From positions 1,860,001 through 1,924,000 of the forward strand of contig OZ253953.1 of the NCBI GenBank assembly GCA_965267335.1: 64,000 nt of DNA. The letters run 5' to 3'. Positions within the stretch are counted from its first letter, which is position 1; each line of letters opens with the position of its first letter. Below the pieces are notes generated by a model that did no database searches, was not told the origin of the DNA, and worked only from the letters and a program-made list of their open reading frames with translations. Source of the stretch: G965267335 sp965267335 (GTDB taxonomy: Bacteria; Bacteroidota; Bacteroidia; Cytophagales; JAAEPT01). This document shows positions 9,930 to 17,403 of the stretch, piece by piece. The position numbers and the translations under genes are program-made.

Positions 9930-10649
9930 ATGCGAATGATTATTGTTTTATCCGGGGCTTTACTTCTTTTTATATCGAAGGCCACGGCTAATTATCCCAC
10001 CAGACCAAATAAAGTCCATGTTTTAGCCAAAGCTTCAATAAAATTCCGAACGCATTTTAGTGATTTTCTTTATCTCAAAATGCCTAATTTGTTAGTGATA
10101 GATACCAGTCCATCAGCAATAGAACTTCAAGCCGATGGTGCTTTAATAAATCGTATCAAAGACTCTGTGGCAGCGACTTATTCAATAATTCCGATTAAGC
10201 CATCTTTGAAAATCTATTTTATCGATTCGCTAAGTGGAGATACGGTGGCCGCCAAGGAATTCAAAGTAAGATTGGTCCCTGCTCATAATATTAAACTGAC
10301 CATTGATGGAAGAATGTACCAAGGATATATTCCGGCATTTAATCATGTGAAGCAAATGGAAGTTTGTGTCGAATGGGACCAGCGTTTTAGAGAAGCTTTT
10401 CCTGACGAGTACTTTCGATTCAGAGTGACTAAATTCGATATCTTCTTGTTGCGTGACAAACGAGCAATTGATCAAATTCAGAATTCGTCACAAATTGTAG
10501 ATATTCAGGAGCTAATGAATAAAGCCAAATCAGGTGATAGGTTGCTAGTTAATCTTTATATGATGAAGGTAGAGGAAAATGGCAAGTTGAGCTATATGAA
10601 CTGCGGAGTGCTTTATACCTATACATTAGGCAAAGAAGAAAAGCCATGA
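9930..10649 (+). CDS. Secreted protein with a GldM C-terminal-like domain
   Basis: 239 residues with a signal peptide (~1-20). The C-terminal ~75 residues ('RFRVTKFDIFLL', 'MNKAKSGDRLLVNLYMMKV', then a final strand 'GVLYTYTL') resemble the last beta domain of GldM, the T9SS/gliding motor protein. The membrane helix and long periplasmic coil of GldM are missing. It starts 28 bases after the cellulase stop, possibly cotranscribed. Function unknown; a T9SS accessory role is only an inference from the fold-like resemblance. Confidence 0.55.
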   Translation: MRMIIVLSGALLLFISKATANYPTRPNKVHVLAKASIKFRTHFSDFLYLKMPNLLVIDTSPSAIELQADGALINRIKDSVAATYSIIPIKPSLKIYFIDSLSGDTVAAKEFKVRLVPAHNIKLTIDGRMYQGYIPAFNHVKQMEVCVEWDQRFREAFPDEYFRFRVTKFDIFLLRDKRAIDQIQNSSQIVDIQELMNKAKSGDRLLVNLYMMKVEENGKLSYMNCGVLYTYTLGKEEKP

Positions 10650-10672
10650 ACATTATTGCGCATGGCTTCTGT
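10641..10672 (+). terminator. Stem-loop at the end of the GldM-like gene
   Basis: An 8-bp stem (aagccatg / catggctt) with a 12-base loop overlaps the stop codon. Only a short pyrimidine run follows, so it is a weak terminator or an mRNA-stabilising hairpin. Confidence 0.4.
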
Positions 10673-10896
10673 AACCTACCAAAGTTTAGATGTGATGTGT
10701 GCTTCCCTAACGAATGGTTACAGACAATGTTGTATTCATTTGTAATTATCTCTAACTGTTAGAGCCTAGAGTTAAGTCGCAAAGCCTTGTTCCTATAGTG
10801 TAATAATTTAATCAAAGTCTGGCTCTTTTGCGTCTTTGTTATCATATAAAGAACACACTTACTTGTTCCATATATAATAGACTTTATATTTCATAT

Positions 10897-11904
10897 ATGG
10901 ATAAGAAACACAAGATCAGGTGGGGTGTTTTGGGTACTGCTAACATTGCGACCAAGAAAGTTATCCCAGCTATTCAGAACGGAGATAATTGTATTGTCAC
11001 TTCAATCGCATCGCGTGATCTTCAATCGGCACGCAACTCTGCTGAACTGTTAGGGATCAAGAATGCATATGGTTCCTACGATGAGTTAATTGCGAACCCT
11101 GATATCGATGTAGTGTATGTGCCACTACCCAACCATCTTCACTTCGACTGGACTAAAAAGGCAATGAAGGCAGGTAAAAATGTGCTTTGCGAAAAACCAC
11201 TCGTCTTAAATTCCACACAAATAGATGAACTAAGGTCCTTACGTAATAGTAGTGGGGTAAAGGTTGGAGAGGCATTTATGGTAAAAACCGCGCCTCAGTG
11301 GAGAAAAGCAAAGGAAATCATCAAGTCAGGAAGGATTGGTGAGTTGAGAAGTATTCAGGGGTTCTTCAGTTATTACAACAACGATTCAGATAATATCAGG
11401 AATATCAAAGACTATGGAGGAGGGGCTCTGTGGGATATTGGTGTTTATCCGGTGTTTACTTCGCGTTACATTCTTGATGAGGAACCGGAAAAGGTTATGT
11501 GTGATTTGGAGCAACATGATGGGTTTAAAACCGATGTACTTGTTTCTGCGATGGTAAGGTTTCCGGGGCTGACATTAAGTTTTACCTGTTCTACCTTGAT
11601 GGTGCCCTATCAAAGAATGAATTTTTTTGGTATTGAAGGAGTCCTGGAAATTATGATTCCATTCAATGCTCCAATAGATAGTGACTGTATTATCAAAATC
11701 CATAAAGGAGATATTTGGGAAAAGAATACAGAGGTTATTAAAATTCCGGCATCTGACCAGTACACAGTTCAGGCCGAAGAGTTTAGTGATGCGGTGATGG
11801 GCAAAGGTGTAGTGCCGGTGTCTCTTGAAAATACATACAACAACACTAAAGTAATAGAAGCACTCTTCAAGTCGTGTGATAGTAGTGCCTGGGTAACGGT
11901 CTGA
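10897..11904 (+). CDS. Gfo/Idh/MocA-family NAD(P)-dependent oxidoreductase
   Basis: 335 residues from the ATG at 10897. The longer frame from TTG 10828 adds residues upstream of the Rossmann fold and is unlikely. A Rossmann nucleotide-binding motif 'GVLGTANIA' (10-18) and the family's 'EKP' motif (99-101, 'NVLCEKPLVL') are present, followed by the C-terminal dimerisation/substrate domain ('GGGALWDIGVYPV'). The family oxidises or reduces sugars, inositols and similar polyols; the substrate cannot be read from sequence. Its stop codon abuts the stop of the convergent gene at 11905. Confidence 0.9.
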   Translation: MDKKHKIRWGVLGTANIATKKVIPAIQNGDNCIVTSIASRDLQSARNSAELLGIKNAYGSYDELIANPDIDVVYVPLPNHLHFDWTKKAMKAGKNVLCEKPLVLNSTQIDELRSLRNSSGVKVGEAFMVKTAPQWRKAKEIIKSGRIGELRSIQGFFSYYNNDSDNIRNIKDYGGGALWDIGVYPVFTSRYILDEEPEKVMCDLEQHDGFKTDVLVSAMVRFPGLTLSFTCSTLMVPYQRMNFFGIEGVLEIMIPFNAPIDSDCIIKIHKGDIWEKNTEVIKIPASDQYTVQAEEFSDAVMGKGVVPVSLENTYNNTKVIEALFKSCDSSAWVTV

Positions 11905-12792
11905 CTACAGTTTTGGAATAGTCACCTTTTCGATACAACCCCGGTCTTGAAGGGTAACATAAACTTCAGTGCTTTCCTCCAGCTCTACAATGGCTAAATT
12001 AGAAGGCTTTTGGCCTTTTAGTTCGTATGTATTGAGTAGTTGGCCATCCTTACTTAGGATATCGATTTTGCCTAATCCATATCGGGTAATCCACAGATTA
12101 CCTTGTGAGTCGCATCGCATTCCATCCTGGCCACCTTCTTTAAACTCATAGAAAAGCTCCTTTTTTTCTACCTCTGGCATTCCTGAAGGTTTTAGTGGAT
12201 ATTTCCATACCTTTTTTTGAACACTTTCATTGACATATAGGAATTTGCCATCTGGACTTACTTCTATACCATTGGTTGTTCCTACTTTGCTTTCAAACAT
12301 GACTGGGGTGTTGTCAACGATAAACCAAAGCTTACCCGTTGAGTCGGACCAGTTGGGGTCTGAACAATAGACATTGTCATTATAAATAGCCAGGTCATTC
12401 GGTTGGTTCAATGAGTCGCTATGTGCCAGTACTTCAATATCCTTGCTGAGGATATTTATTTTGAGCACATTATGTCCGGTATAATCTGCAACGTACATGA
12501 TCGTATCATTGACAAATTGAATTCCATTTCCAGTACTACCTTTGGGTAAATCCACAAAAACTTCCGAAATACCGTCAGGGCTGACACGACCGATTGTACC
12601 GTCTGTTTTATAGTTGACAGCATAGACATAGCCATTCCTGTATTCCGCTCCTTCAATTCCTTCAGTGAAGCCGTTTTCCTGTGTGAAGTCAGCAATTAGG
12701 TATTCACTTTTCGTTTCAATCATGTTTTGCGATTCGTTGGAACCTGAACAGGATACCAAAAGAGCGGTTATAGCTATTAATAGAATTCTCAT
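11905..12792 (-). CDS. SMP-30/gluconolactonase-like beta-propeller lipoprotein
   Basis: 295 residues. The signal peptide ends in the lipobox LLVSC (Cys15). Repeated blades ('GIEGAEYRNGYVYAVN', 'PNDLAIYNDNVYCSDP', 'TNGIEVSPDGKFLYVNES', 'DGMRCDSQGNLWIT') match the six-bladed SMP-30/gluconolaconase-like propeller and resemble its metal-site blades. Likely faces the periplasm or outer surface as a lipoprotein hydrolase for sugar lactones, or is merely a binding propeller. It is convergent with the oxidoreductase with zero bases between the stops. A second propeller lipoprotein lies at 55138. Confidence 0.82.
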   Translation of the reverse strand: MRILLIAITALLVSCSGSNESQNMIETKSEYLIADFTQENGFTEGIEGAEYRNGYVYAVNYKTDGTIGRVSPDGISEVFVDLPKGSTGNGIQFVNDTIMYVADYTGHNVLKINILSKDIEVLAHSDSLNQPNDLAIYNDNVYCSDPNWSDSTGKLWFIVDNTPVMFESKVGTTNGIEVSPDGKFLYVNESVQKKVWKYPLKPSGMPEVEKKELFYEFKEGGQDGMRCDSQGNLWITRYGLGKIDILSKDGQLLNTYELKGQKPSNLAIVELEESTEVYVTLQDRGCIEKVTIPKL

Positions 12793-12937
12793 GCTTTTAA
12801 TTTATTAACTGCAGCACAATATAAAAATTCAGAGGATTAAAATTTCATTTTTTTTTTGTGGTGTTAGTAATGTGATAAAATATTTATTCTTTCCTCCAAT
12901 ATCATTGAAAAAACTGATTAAATCCCATAATAGGGCA

Positions 12938-13066
12938 ATGAAAAAACGTTATTTAGGTGTTAATAACATTGTTGTAATTCCATGGTTTTTTAAAGGAATT
13001 TTATTGAAAAAAATTAGAGTTGCTTTCCAATTATTTATGAAAAAGTACATTGAGTTAAGTAAGTAA
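12938..13066 (+). CDS. Possible small basic protein (42 aa)
   Basis: An ATG at 12938 opens a 42-residue frame (MKKRYLGVNN... to IELSK) rich in Lys and hydrophobic residues; a GTG at 12872 would lengthen it to 64. There is no good ribosome site and no recognised family. The only support is that a strong + strand terminator (13109) follows with no other + gene before it. The transcript may equally be a non-coding RNA. The 12793-13140 interval holds nothing else recognisable. Confidence 0.25.
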   Translation: MKKRYLGVNNIVVIPWFFKGILLKKIRVAFQLFMKKYIELSK

Positions 13067-13108
13067 AGTAAACGACTCGCTTTGTAAGGTAAGCGTAAGT
13101 TAAGGTGT

Positions 13109-13146
13109 AAGTGGCCACTGTAATATGGTGGCCACTTTTTTTATTG
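13109..13146 (+). terminator. Strong rho-independent terminator on the + strand
   Basis: A perfect 10-bp stem (aagtggccac / gtggccactt), 9-base loop and a long T run. It reads rightward, although the adjoining annotated genes both lie on the minus strand. Confidence 0.85.
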
Positions 13147-13518
13147 TAAATTAACCGGGTAATGAGGTCGGCAACCAAATTGTATATCAAAGGCAACGAT
13201 TAATGTGAGTATAAGAAGACCTAAAATGATATAGCTACCCATAATCCAAATATTGATATCCAACAAGGTAAGCCAAAACCCTCCTCCAGTCAGACCGGTA
13301 AGGTGAATAAGCCATTTGGTAAAAAGCCATATCAATATGCTTCCCATTAAGAGAGTGAAGATTTCTCGGAATACACGGATGATTTTTTTCTTGGGCTTGG
13401 GAAGTTTTTTATTAGCGTCTGTACAAGTAGTAGTATCGGGGGTACGGTGTACAGAAGGAGCCGAATAAGAACAATAGCTGGCAAAAAGAACTATAACAAT
13501 AAACAATAATCGCATCAC
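13141..13518 (-). CDS. Small secreted/membrane protein, function unknown
   Basis: 125 residues (start at the first or second Met). A cleavable signal peptide (~1-20) is followed by a short extracytoplasmic stretch, a Lys-rich segment ('KKLPKPKKKIIRVF') and two to three hydrophobic helices (~55-75, ~80-108). No family recognised. It is a single gene whose stop lies at the edge of the opposite-strand terminator. Confidence 0.65.
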   Translation of the reverse strand: MMRLLFIVIVLFASYCSYSAPSVHRTPDTTTCTDANKKLPKPKKKIIRVFREIFTLLMGSILIWLFTKWLIHLTGLTGGGFWLTLLDINIWIMGSYIILGLLILTLIVAFDIQFGCRPHYPVNLQ

Positions 13519-13696
13519 TTACTTTTTATGGTAGATGCGCAATCATCATACTTTTCATAAAACAAGAGCAGTTTCAGAACGAAACTGCCCTCAGTTTGAA
13601 AGTACGAACTAAAGTAAAAAGCAAGTCAAAAAAATACTTTTACTGAGGTCTGTACTAATAATGACCGGGACTTGATCAAAAAGGTTGCAATCTTGT

Positions 13697-14416
13697 TCAG
13701 GTATTGGCTCCAGTGTTATCAGTTTTTAACCATTCCGATTCAAAACTCTGTGTCTTAATCTTATCACCGCCTTGGCCAAACTGTGTAATCTTGATTGTAA
13801 AATCTTGGTCATCCTTATTACCTACATACACAGAGACCATTTTTTGCGCTTCAGTCAAGAACTTTGTTACGTCACCATTCTTGCCAGTAATTTCTACAAG
13901 AAGAATACTTTCAGGCCTGGCTGAGGAAGTGAATACGTAGGAGAGTGGCTTATCTTTATAATAGTTTGTCTTGTCAAGGTTGAAGTTCACCGTTGTAACT
14001 GTCTGATTCTTTACCTTATGAATTTTATGTCCTCCGAAAAAATAAACTCGATCCATGAAGTTATTTTTCTTGTTGTCCTCCAGGTTCAAAACGAAGCGAT
14101 AGGCGCCCTCGGGCCTAAGTTCTTGTGTAGCTACAAGGGCCAGGTATTGATTCTTTGGGAGGTTCTTTAGTGTATTCCTAGACTGAACTAGCTTAATAGT
14201 TTTTTTGGTCAAGGTGTCTTCAAGTGCCAGGTAATAATGCTGCCCGTAGTTTTTGTATTTATTGTCGTAATGATTTGTAGAAAAAAAGAATACCTGCCCA
14301 TCCGCAATAGTATTACGCCCATTGCTTATATAACTAATACTTGATCCACCGTAGGGGCCACAGGTATAACCGCTTGTAGAGATGATTATCGACAGAATAA
14401 AAAATAACGTTTTCAT
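13697..14416 (-). CDS. Secreted protein of unknown function
   Basis: 239 residues from the Met at 14416; ten more codons lie in frame upstream, but the signal peptide (MKTLFFILSIIISTSG) starts here. The mature part is mostly beta-strand-like, with a possible C-terminal Ig-like region ('TVTTVNFNLDK', 'DDQDFTIKITQFG'). No family recognised. 13519-13696 upstream of the neighbouring gene holds no gene. Confidence 0.7.
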   Translation of the reverse strand: MKTLFFILSIIISTSGYTCGPYGGSSISYISNGRNTIADGQVFFFSTNHYDNKYKNYGQHYYLALEDTLTKKTIKLVQSRNTLKNLPKNQYLALVATQELRPEGAYRFVLNLEDNKKNNFMDRVYFFGGHKIHKVKNQTVTTVNFNLDKTNYYKDKPLSYVFTSSARPESILLVEITGKNGDVTKFLTEAQKMVSVYVGNKDDQDFTIKITQFGQGGDKIKTQSFESEWLKTDNTGANT

Positions 14417-14510
14417 GTTTTTGAATTTTGATTGTACATAACTCAAAGGTCATGAATAACCTGTCTGTTTGATTGTAAATTTCCTGAAAGCTATTGAAGA
14501 TTTGCCTTGT

Positions 14511-15377
14511 TCACCTATATTTTTTTGCTCCCTGTGATTTGAATTCATTTGGAGTTAGTCCGGTTTTACTCTTAAAAAAATTACTAAAGTGAGCAGGGTC
14601 ATTGAAGTTAAGTTGGTAGGCTATTTCTTTTGCCGACTGTGCAGTATACACGAGCAGTCGTTTGGACTCTAATATAAGTCTCTCTTTAATTATCTCACTT
14701 GCCGTGCGACCAAGAAACTTTTTTGTGAGATCGTTTAACTGGTCAGGTGAAATCTCAAGATAGTCAGCATAGACCTGTACCTGATGAACCTCATTAAATT
14801 CCATTTCAAGTGTTCTGATGAATTTCTGGACCATGTGATGTTCCTTAGTTCCGAACCCAATTTCGTTTTTGTAGTACTGCTTGCACTTCAATAACAGTAT
14901 GTTCAGGTAGGATTGGAGAATGTCTACATTGGAGAGCAGGTTGGAATGGTACTCTTTGTCAATGCTTTTAAAAATTCCATGAATGACTTCAAACTGTTCT
15001 TTATCGAACTCAATAGTTGGGTCCTTGGTGAAGTTATGAAAAAAAGGTAATTGGTACAGGAGGTCCTTGTTGAGAATTCCTGAGTGTGTAAAGTCCCTTG
15101 AGAACATGATGACGAACCCATTGGAATTCAGTTCTCGGTTGACCTGATGTATTTGTCCGGGTGAAATGAAGTGAATACTATGGCCAATGATTTCATGAGT
15201 TTCAAAATCAATTATATGTGTCCCACCACCGTTTTCGAAGAGAAAAATCTCATAATAATTATGTCGGTGTGGAACATCAGTATTGTATTTGTTCTTGTAG
15301 TTAAGTTGTTCAAGTCGGAATGCAATGCTTGTATTGTCATCCTTTGTGAAGTTGTGAAAGGGTATTTTTTCCGACAT
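14511..15377 (-). CDS. AraC-family transcriptional regulator
   Basis: 288 residues. An N-terminal cupin-like sensor domain (~20-170, 'VPHRHNYYEIFLFENGGG', 'IHFISPGQIHQV') is followed by a double HTH domain (~190-285) with the usual second-helix signature ('AKEIAYQLNFNDPAHFSNFFKSKTGLTPNEF'-type order). Such proteins bind a small ligand in the cupin and activate nearby genes. No obvious target operon adjoins; the secreted protein gene downstream on the same strand (14416) is 94 bases away and is a candidate. Confidence 0.92.
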   Translation of the reverse strand: MSEKIPFHNFTKDDNTSIAFRLEQLNYKNKYNTDVPHRHNYYEIFLFENGGGTHIIDFETHEIIGHSIHFISPGQIHQVNRELNSNGFVIMFSRDFTHSGILNKDLLYQLPFFHNFTKDPTIEFDKEQFEVIHGIFKSIDKEYHSNLLSNVDILQSYLNILLLKCKQYYKNEIGFGTKEHHMVQKFIRTLEMEFNEVHQVQVYADYLEISPDQLNDLTKKFLGRTASEIIKERLILESKRLLVYTAQSAKEIAYQLNFNDPAHFSNFFKSKTGLTPNEFKSQGAKKYR

Positions 15378-15543
15378 GATGCTGAATTTATGAAAGTCTA
15401 TAACATATTGGACTAATATGGCCTGTTATTTTACATTTAAGCCTTTTTTTATGGGGATTTGTTATTGATGATAATGAAATCCTCTATGCTTAGTATGGGT
15501 GTTTTTGCTTAGTAACGTGGGTTGTTATGGTGCGCTTGTGCTA

Positions 15544-15574
15544 CAAAAAATCCCGGAACGATAATTCCGGGATT
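15544..15574 (-). terminator. Hairpin terminator reading leftward
   Basis: A perfect 10-bp stem (aatcccggaa / ttccgggatt) with loop cgataa; on the minus strand it runs into six or seven T. It points at the AraC gene's upstream region although no minus-strand gene lies to its right. Confidence 0.7.
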
Positions 15575-15886
15575 AATTTCCCAACTACTGGGATTAAATA
15601 GTTGAAAAAGATATCAAAAAATCATTGATACGGTCAATACTGTGATTAAAGCAAGCAAGATTACTGTATTGTTGTATCAAACATACCTACTTTAACGGGA
15701 TTCGGTACACCCGGATGTCAGGTATTAGTGAACGTGTTATTCCCCTATGTGAACGATAAGGTTTATTTATTCAACGATAAGTCTAAATTTTGAATTAAAA
15801 GATTACTAATTGTCTTGAAAAGGTATACATACATAGCTTGTTTTAGCTGAACGTTTATCTTACACGTTCATCTTACCACTAAGTGA

Positions 15887-15912
15887 GGGACCATTATTGG
15901 TCCCTTTTTTAT
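15887..15912 (+). terminator. Rho-independent terminator on the + strand
   Basis: A 7-bp stem gggacca / tggtccc with a four-base loop followed by six T. It ends whatever is transcribed rightward from the gene-free interval and insulates the TatD gene. Confidence 0.75.
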
Positions 15913-15975
15913 TTAGGGTGATACCAGTTTTTACCTCGATGTGTACTTCTTATCTTTGTTGGAAATACCTATTTA

Positions 15976-16749
15976 ATGACATTTGTTGATACACACTCAC
16001 ACATTTATGCGCGACAGTTTCATGAAGATCTGGATGAAGCTCTGGAAAGATGCAGGAAGAATGGGGTAGAAAAAATTTATATGCCTAACATTGATTCAAA
16101 CTCCATTGAAGCAATGATGGCCGTTGAGGCCCGAGACCCGGACCGCTATGTTGCTACAATGGGAGTGCACCCCTGCTACGTGAAGGAGGATTTTGAGCAG
16201 GAGCTTGAAATTGCTGAAAACTGGCTTTCCAAACGTGACTTCCCTGCAATAGGGGAGATAGGGATTGATTTGTATTGGGATAAATCATTTTTTGACCAAC
16301 AAAAGGAAGCCTTTATTATTCAGTGTGGTTGGGCTAAAGAAAAAGGCATTCCTATAATTATACATGCCAGGGAGTCTTTAGATGAGATATTTGAGGAGCT
16401 TGACAAAATCATGGATGAGTCACTTAAAGGGGTGTTTCATTGCTTTTCAGGTAATCTTGACCAGGCGAAAAGAGCTTTGGACTACGGTTTCTATTTAGGG
16501 ATTGGTGGTGTTGTCACTTTTAAGAATGGTGGATTGGATAAAGTGTTGCCTCAAATAGGTATAGAAAAGCTGGTCTTGGAAACAGATTCGCCTTATCTGG
16601 CTCCGGTTCCCCACCGGGGTAAACGGAATGAATCCAGCTACATACCGATTATTGCTGAACGGGTAGCCGAGCTAACCGGTTTTGCAATTGAAGAAGTAGC
16701 ACGCACGACCACAAGCAATGCTGGTCTCTTGTTTGGAGAAAAACCCTAG
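15976..16749 (+). CDS. tatD: TatD-family metal-dependent deoxyribonuclease
   Basis: 257 residues, the usual family length. TIM-barrel amidohydrolase-type metal ligands are in place: H7 and H9 ('DTHSH'), E94 ('AIGEIGID'), H130 ('IIIHAR'), H155 ('VFHCFSG') and D204 ('LETDSPYL'). TatD proteins are cytoplasmic 3'-5' exonucleases/DNases or D-aminoacyl-tRNA deacylase-like enzymes; the exact in vivo role varies between bacteria. Start ATG at 15976 lies just after the terminator. Monocistronic or read through to the membrane protein at 16871. Confidence 0.93.
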   Translation: MTFVDTHSHIYARQFHEDLDEALERCRKNGVEKIYMPNIDSNSIEAMMAVEARDPDRYVATMGVHPCYVKEDFEQELEIAENWLSKRDFPAIGEIGIDLYWDKSFFDQQKEAFIIQCGWAKEKGIPIIIHARESLDEIFEELDKIMDESLKGVFHCFSGNLDQAKRALDYGFYLGIGGVVTFKNGGLDKVLPQIGIEKLVLETDSPYLAPVPHRGKRNESSYIPIIAERVAELTGFAIEEVARTTTSNAGLLFGEKP

Positions 16750-16870
16750 GAATTTATTTTCGTTTTTAATCAAAACAACTTGTAAAAACCGTGTATTCAT
16801 GGTTATATTAAACCAAGTTAAGATTTCAAGGGCTATCAGAAGTATACTTCTGTTTAATAAAAAATGAATT

Positions 16871-17401
16871 ATGTTAGAATTTTTCTCGGAACTGTTTGAC
16901 GTTTCGGACTGGCCACCTCGTTGGTCATGTGGCAAATGGTCTGATTTTCATGGATGGCTATATATCTTGTCGGATATTGCTATTTGGTTGGCCTACTTTG
17001 CTATTCCAATTGTATTGATTCTTTTTATTCAGAAACGAAGTGACACACCTTTTTTGCCCATATTTTGGTTGTTCGGTGCGTTTATTGTTCTCTGTGGGGC
17101 TACTCACTTGATAGATGCAATTATATTTTGGTGGCCTGCCTATCGTGTAAGTGCATTGGTCAAATTTTTTACTGGTGTGATTTCCTGGGTTACGGTGTTT
17201 GCATTAATACGAGTGTTACCAAAGGCACTGAGTCTGAAGTCACAGGATGAGCTCATACAGGAGGTGAAAAGGGCACAGAAAGCTGAGAATGATTTAAAAC
17301 AAAAAAATGATGAGCTAAATAAAATGATTAAGCACATGAGTGGTAGGGAACGGAAGATGGCGGAGTTAAAAGAAGAAATCAAACGCTTAAAAGGAGGATA
17401 G
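16871..17401 (+). CDS. Ethylene-receptor-type copper-binding membrane domain with C-terminal coiled coil
   Basis: 176 residues. Three membrane helices (~30-53, ~62-86, ~93-115) precede a coiled coil (~120-175). The second helix contains 'FGAFIVLCGATHLI', which matches the ethylene-binding domain of plant ETR1 and cyanobacterial homologues as I recall them. With a constant shift of ten residues, all five site residues of ETR1 (Asp25, Tyr32, Ile62, Cys65, His69) have counterparts: D35, Y42, I72, C75, H79. Cys and His hold Cu(I) in the receptor. There is no kinase in this chain: it ends in a coiled coil, and the kinase is the next gene, two bases later. A split sensor is inferred, possibly binding copper or a small olefin. 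Confidence 0.8.
   Translation: MLEFFSELFDVSDWPPRWSCGKWSDFHGWLYILSDIAIWLAYFAIPIVLILFIQKRSDTPFLPIFWLFGAFIVLCGATHLIDAIIFWWPAYRVSALVKFFTGVISWVTVFALIRVLPKALSLKSQDELIQEVKRAQKAENDLKQKNDELNKMIKHMSGRERKMAELKEEIKRLKGG
17391..17397 (+). promoter_or_regulatory. Strong ribosome site that fixes a TTG start
   Basis: AAGGAGG lies 6 bases before the TTG at 17404, inside the end of the preceding coding sequence. It is the reason for choosing TTG as the start of the kinase gene. Confidence 0.75.
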
Positions 17402-17403
17402 TC

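Larger units (their letters stand above)
15378..15975. other. Long gene-free interval with two outward-facing terminators
   Basis: About 600 bases without a convincing gene. It contains a leftward hairpin terminator (15544-15574), a stem-loop with arms tgaacg/cgttca (15848-15870) and a rightward terminator (15887-15912). The segment 15575-15886 may encode a non-coding RNA on one strand. An open frame from about 15650 to 15795 on + has no usable start and no recognisable product. Confidence 0.5.

Noticed and set aside
12872..13066. 64-codon frame from a GTG
   Set aside because: No ribosome site at the GTG; only the shorter ATG version at 12938 is listed, at low confidence.
15650..15795. Short + frame in the gene-free interval
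   Set aside because: No start codon and no recognisable protein; kept only as a note in the interval entry.
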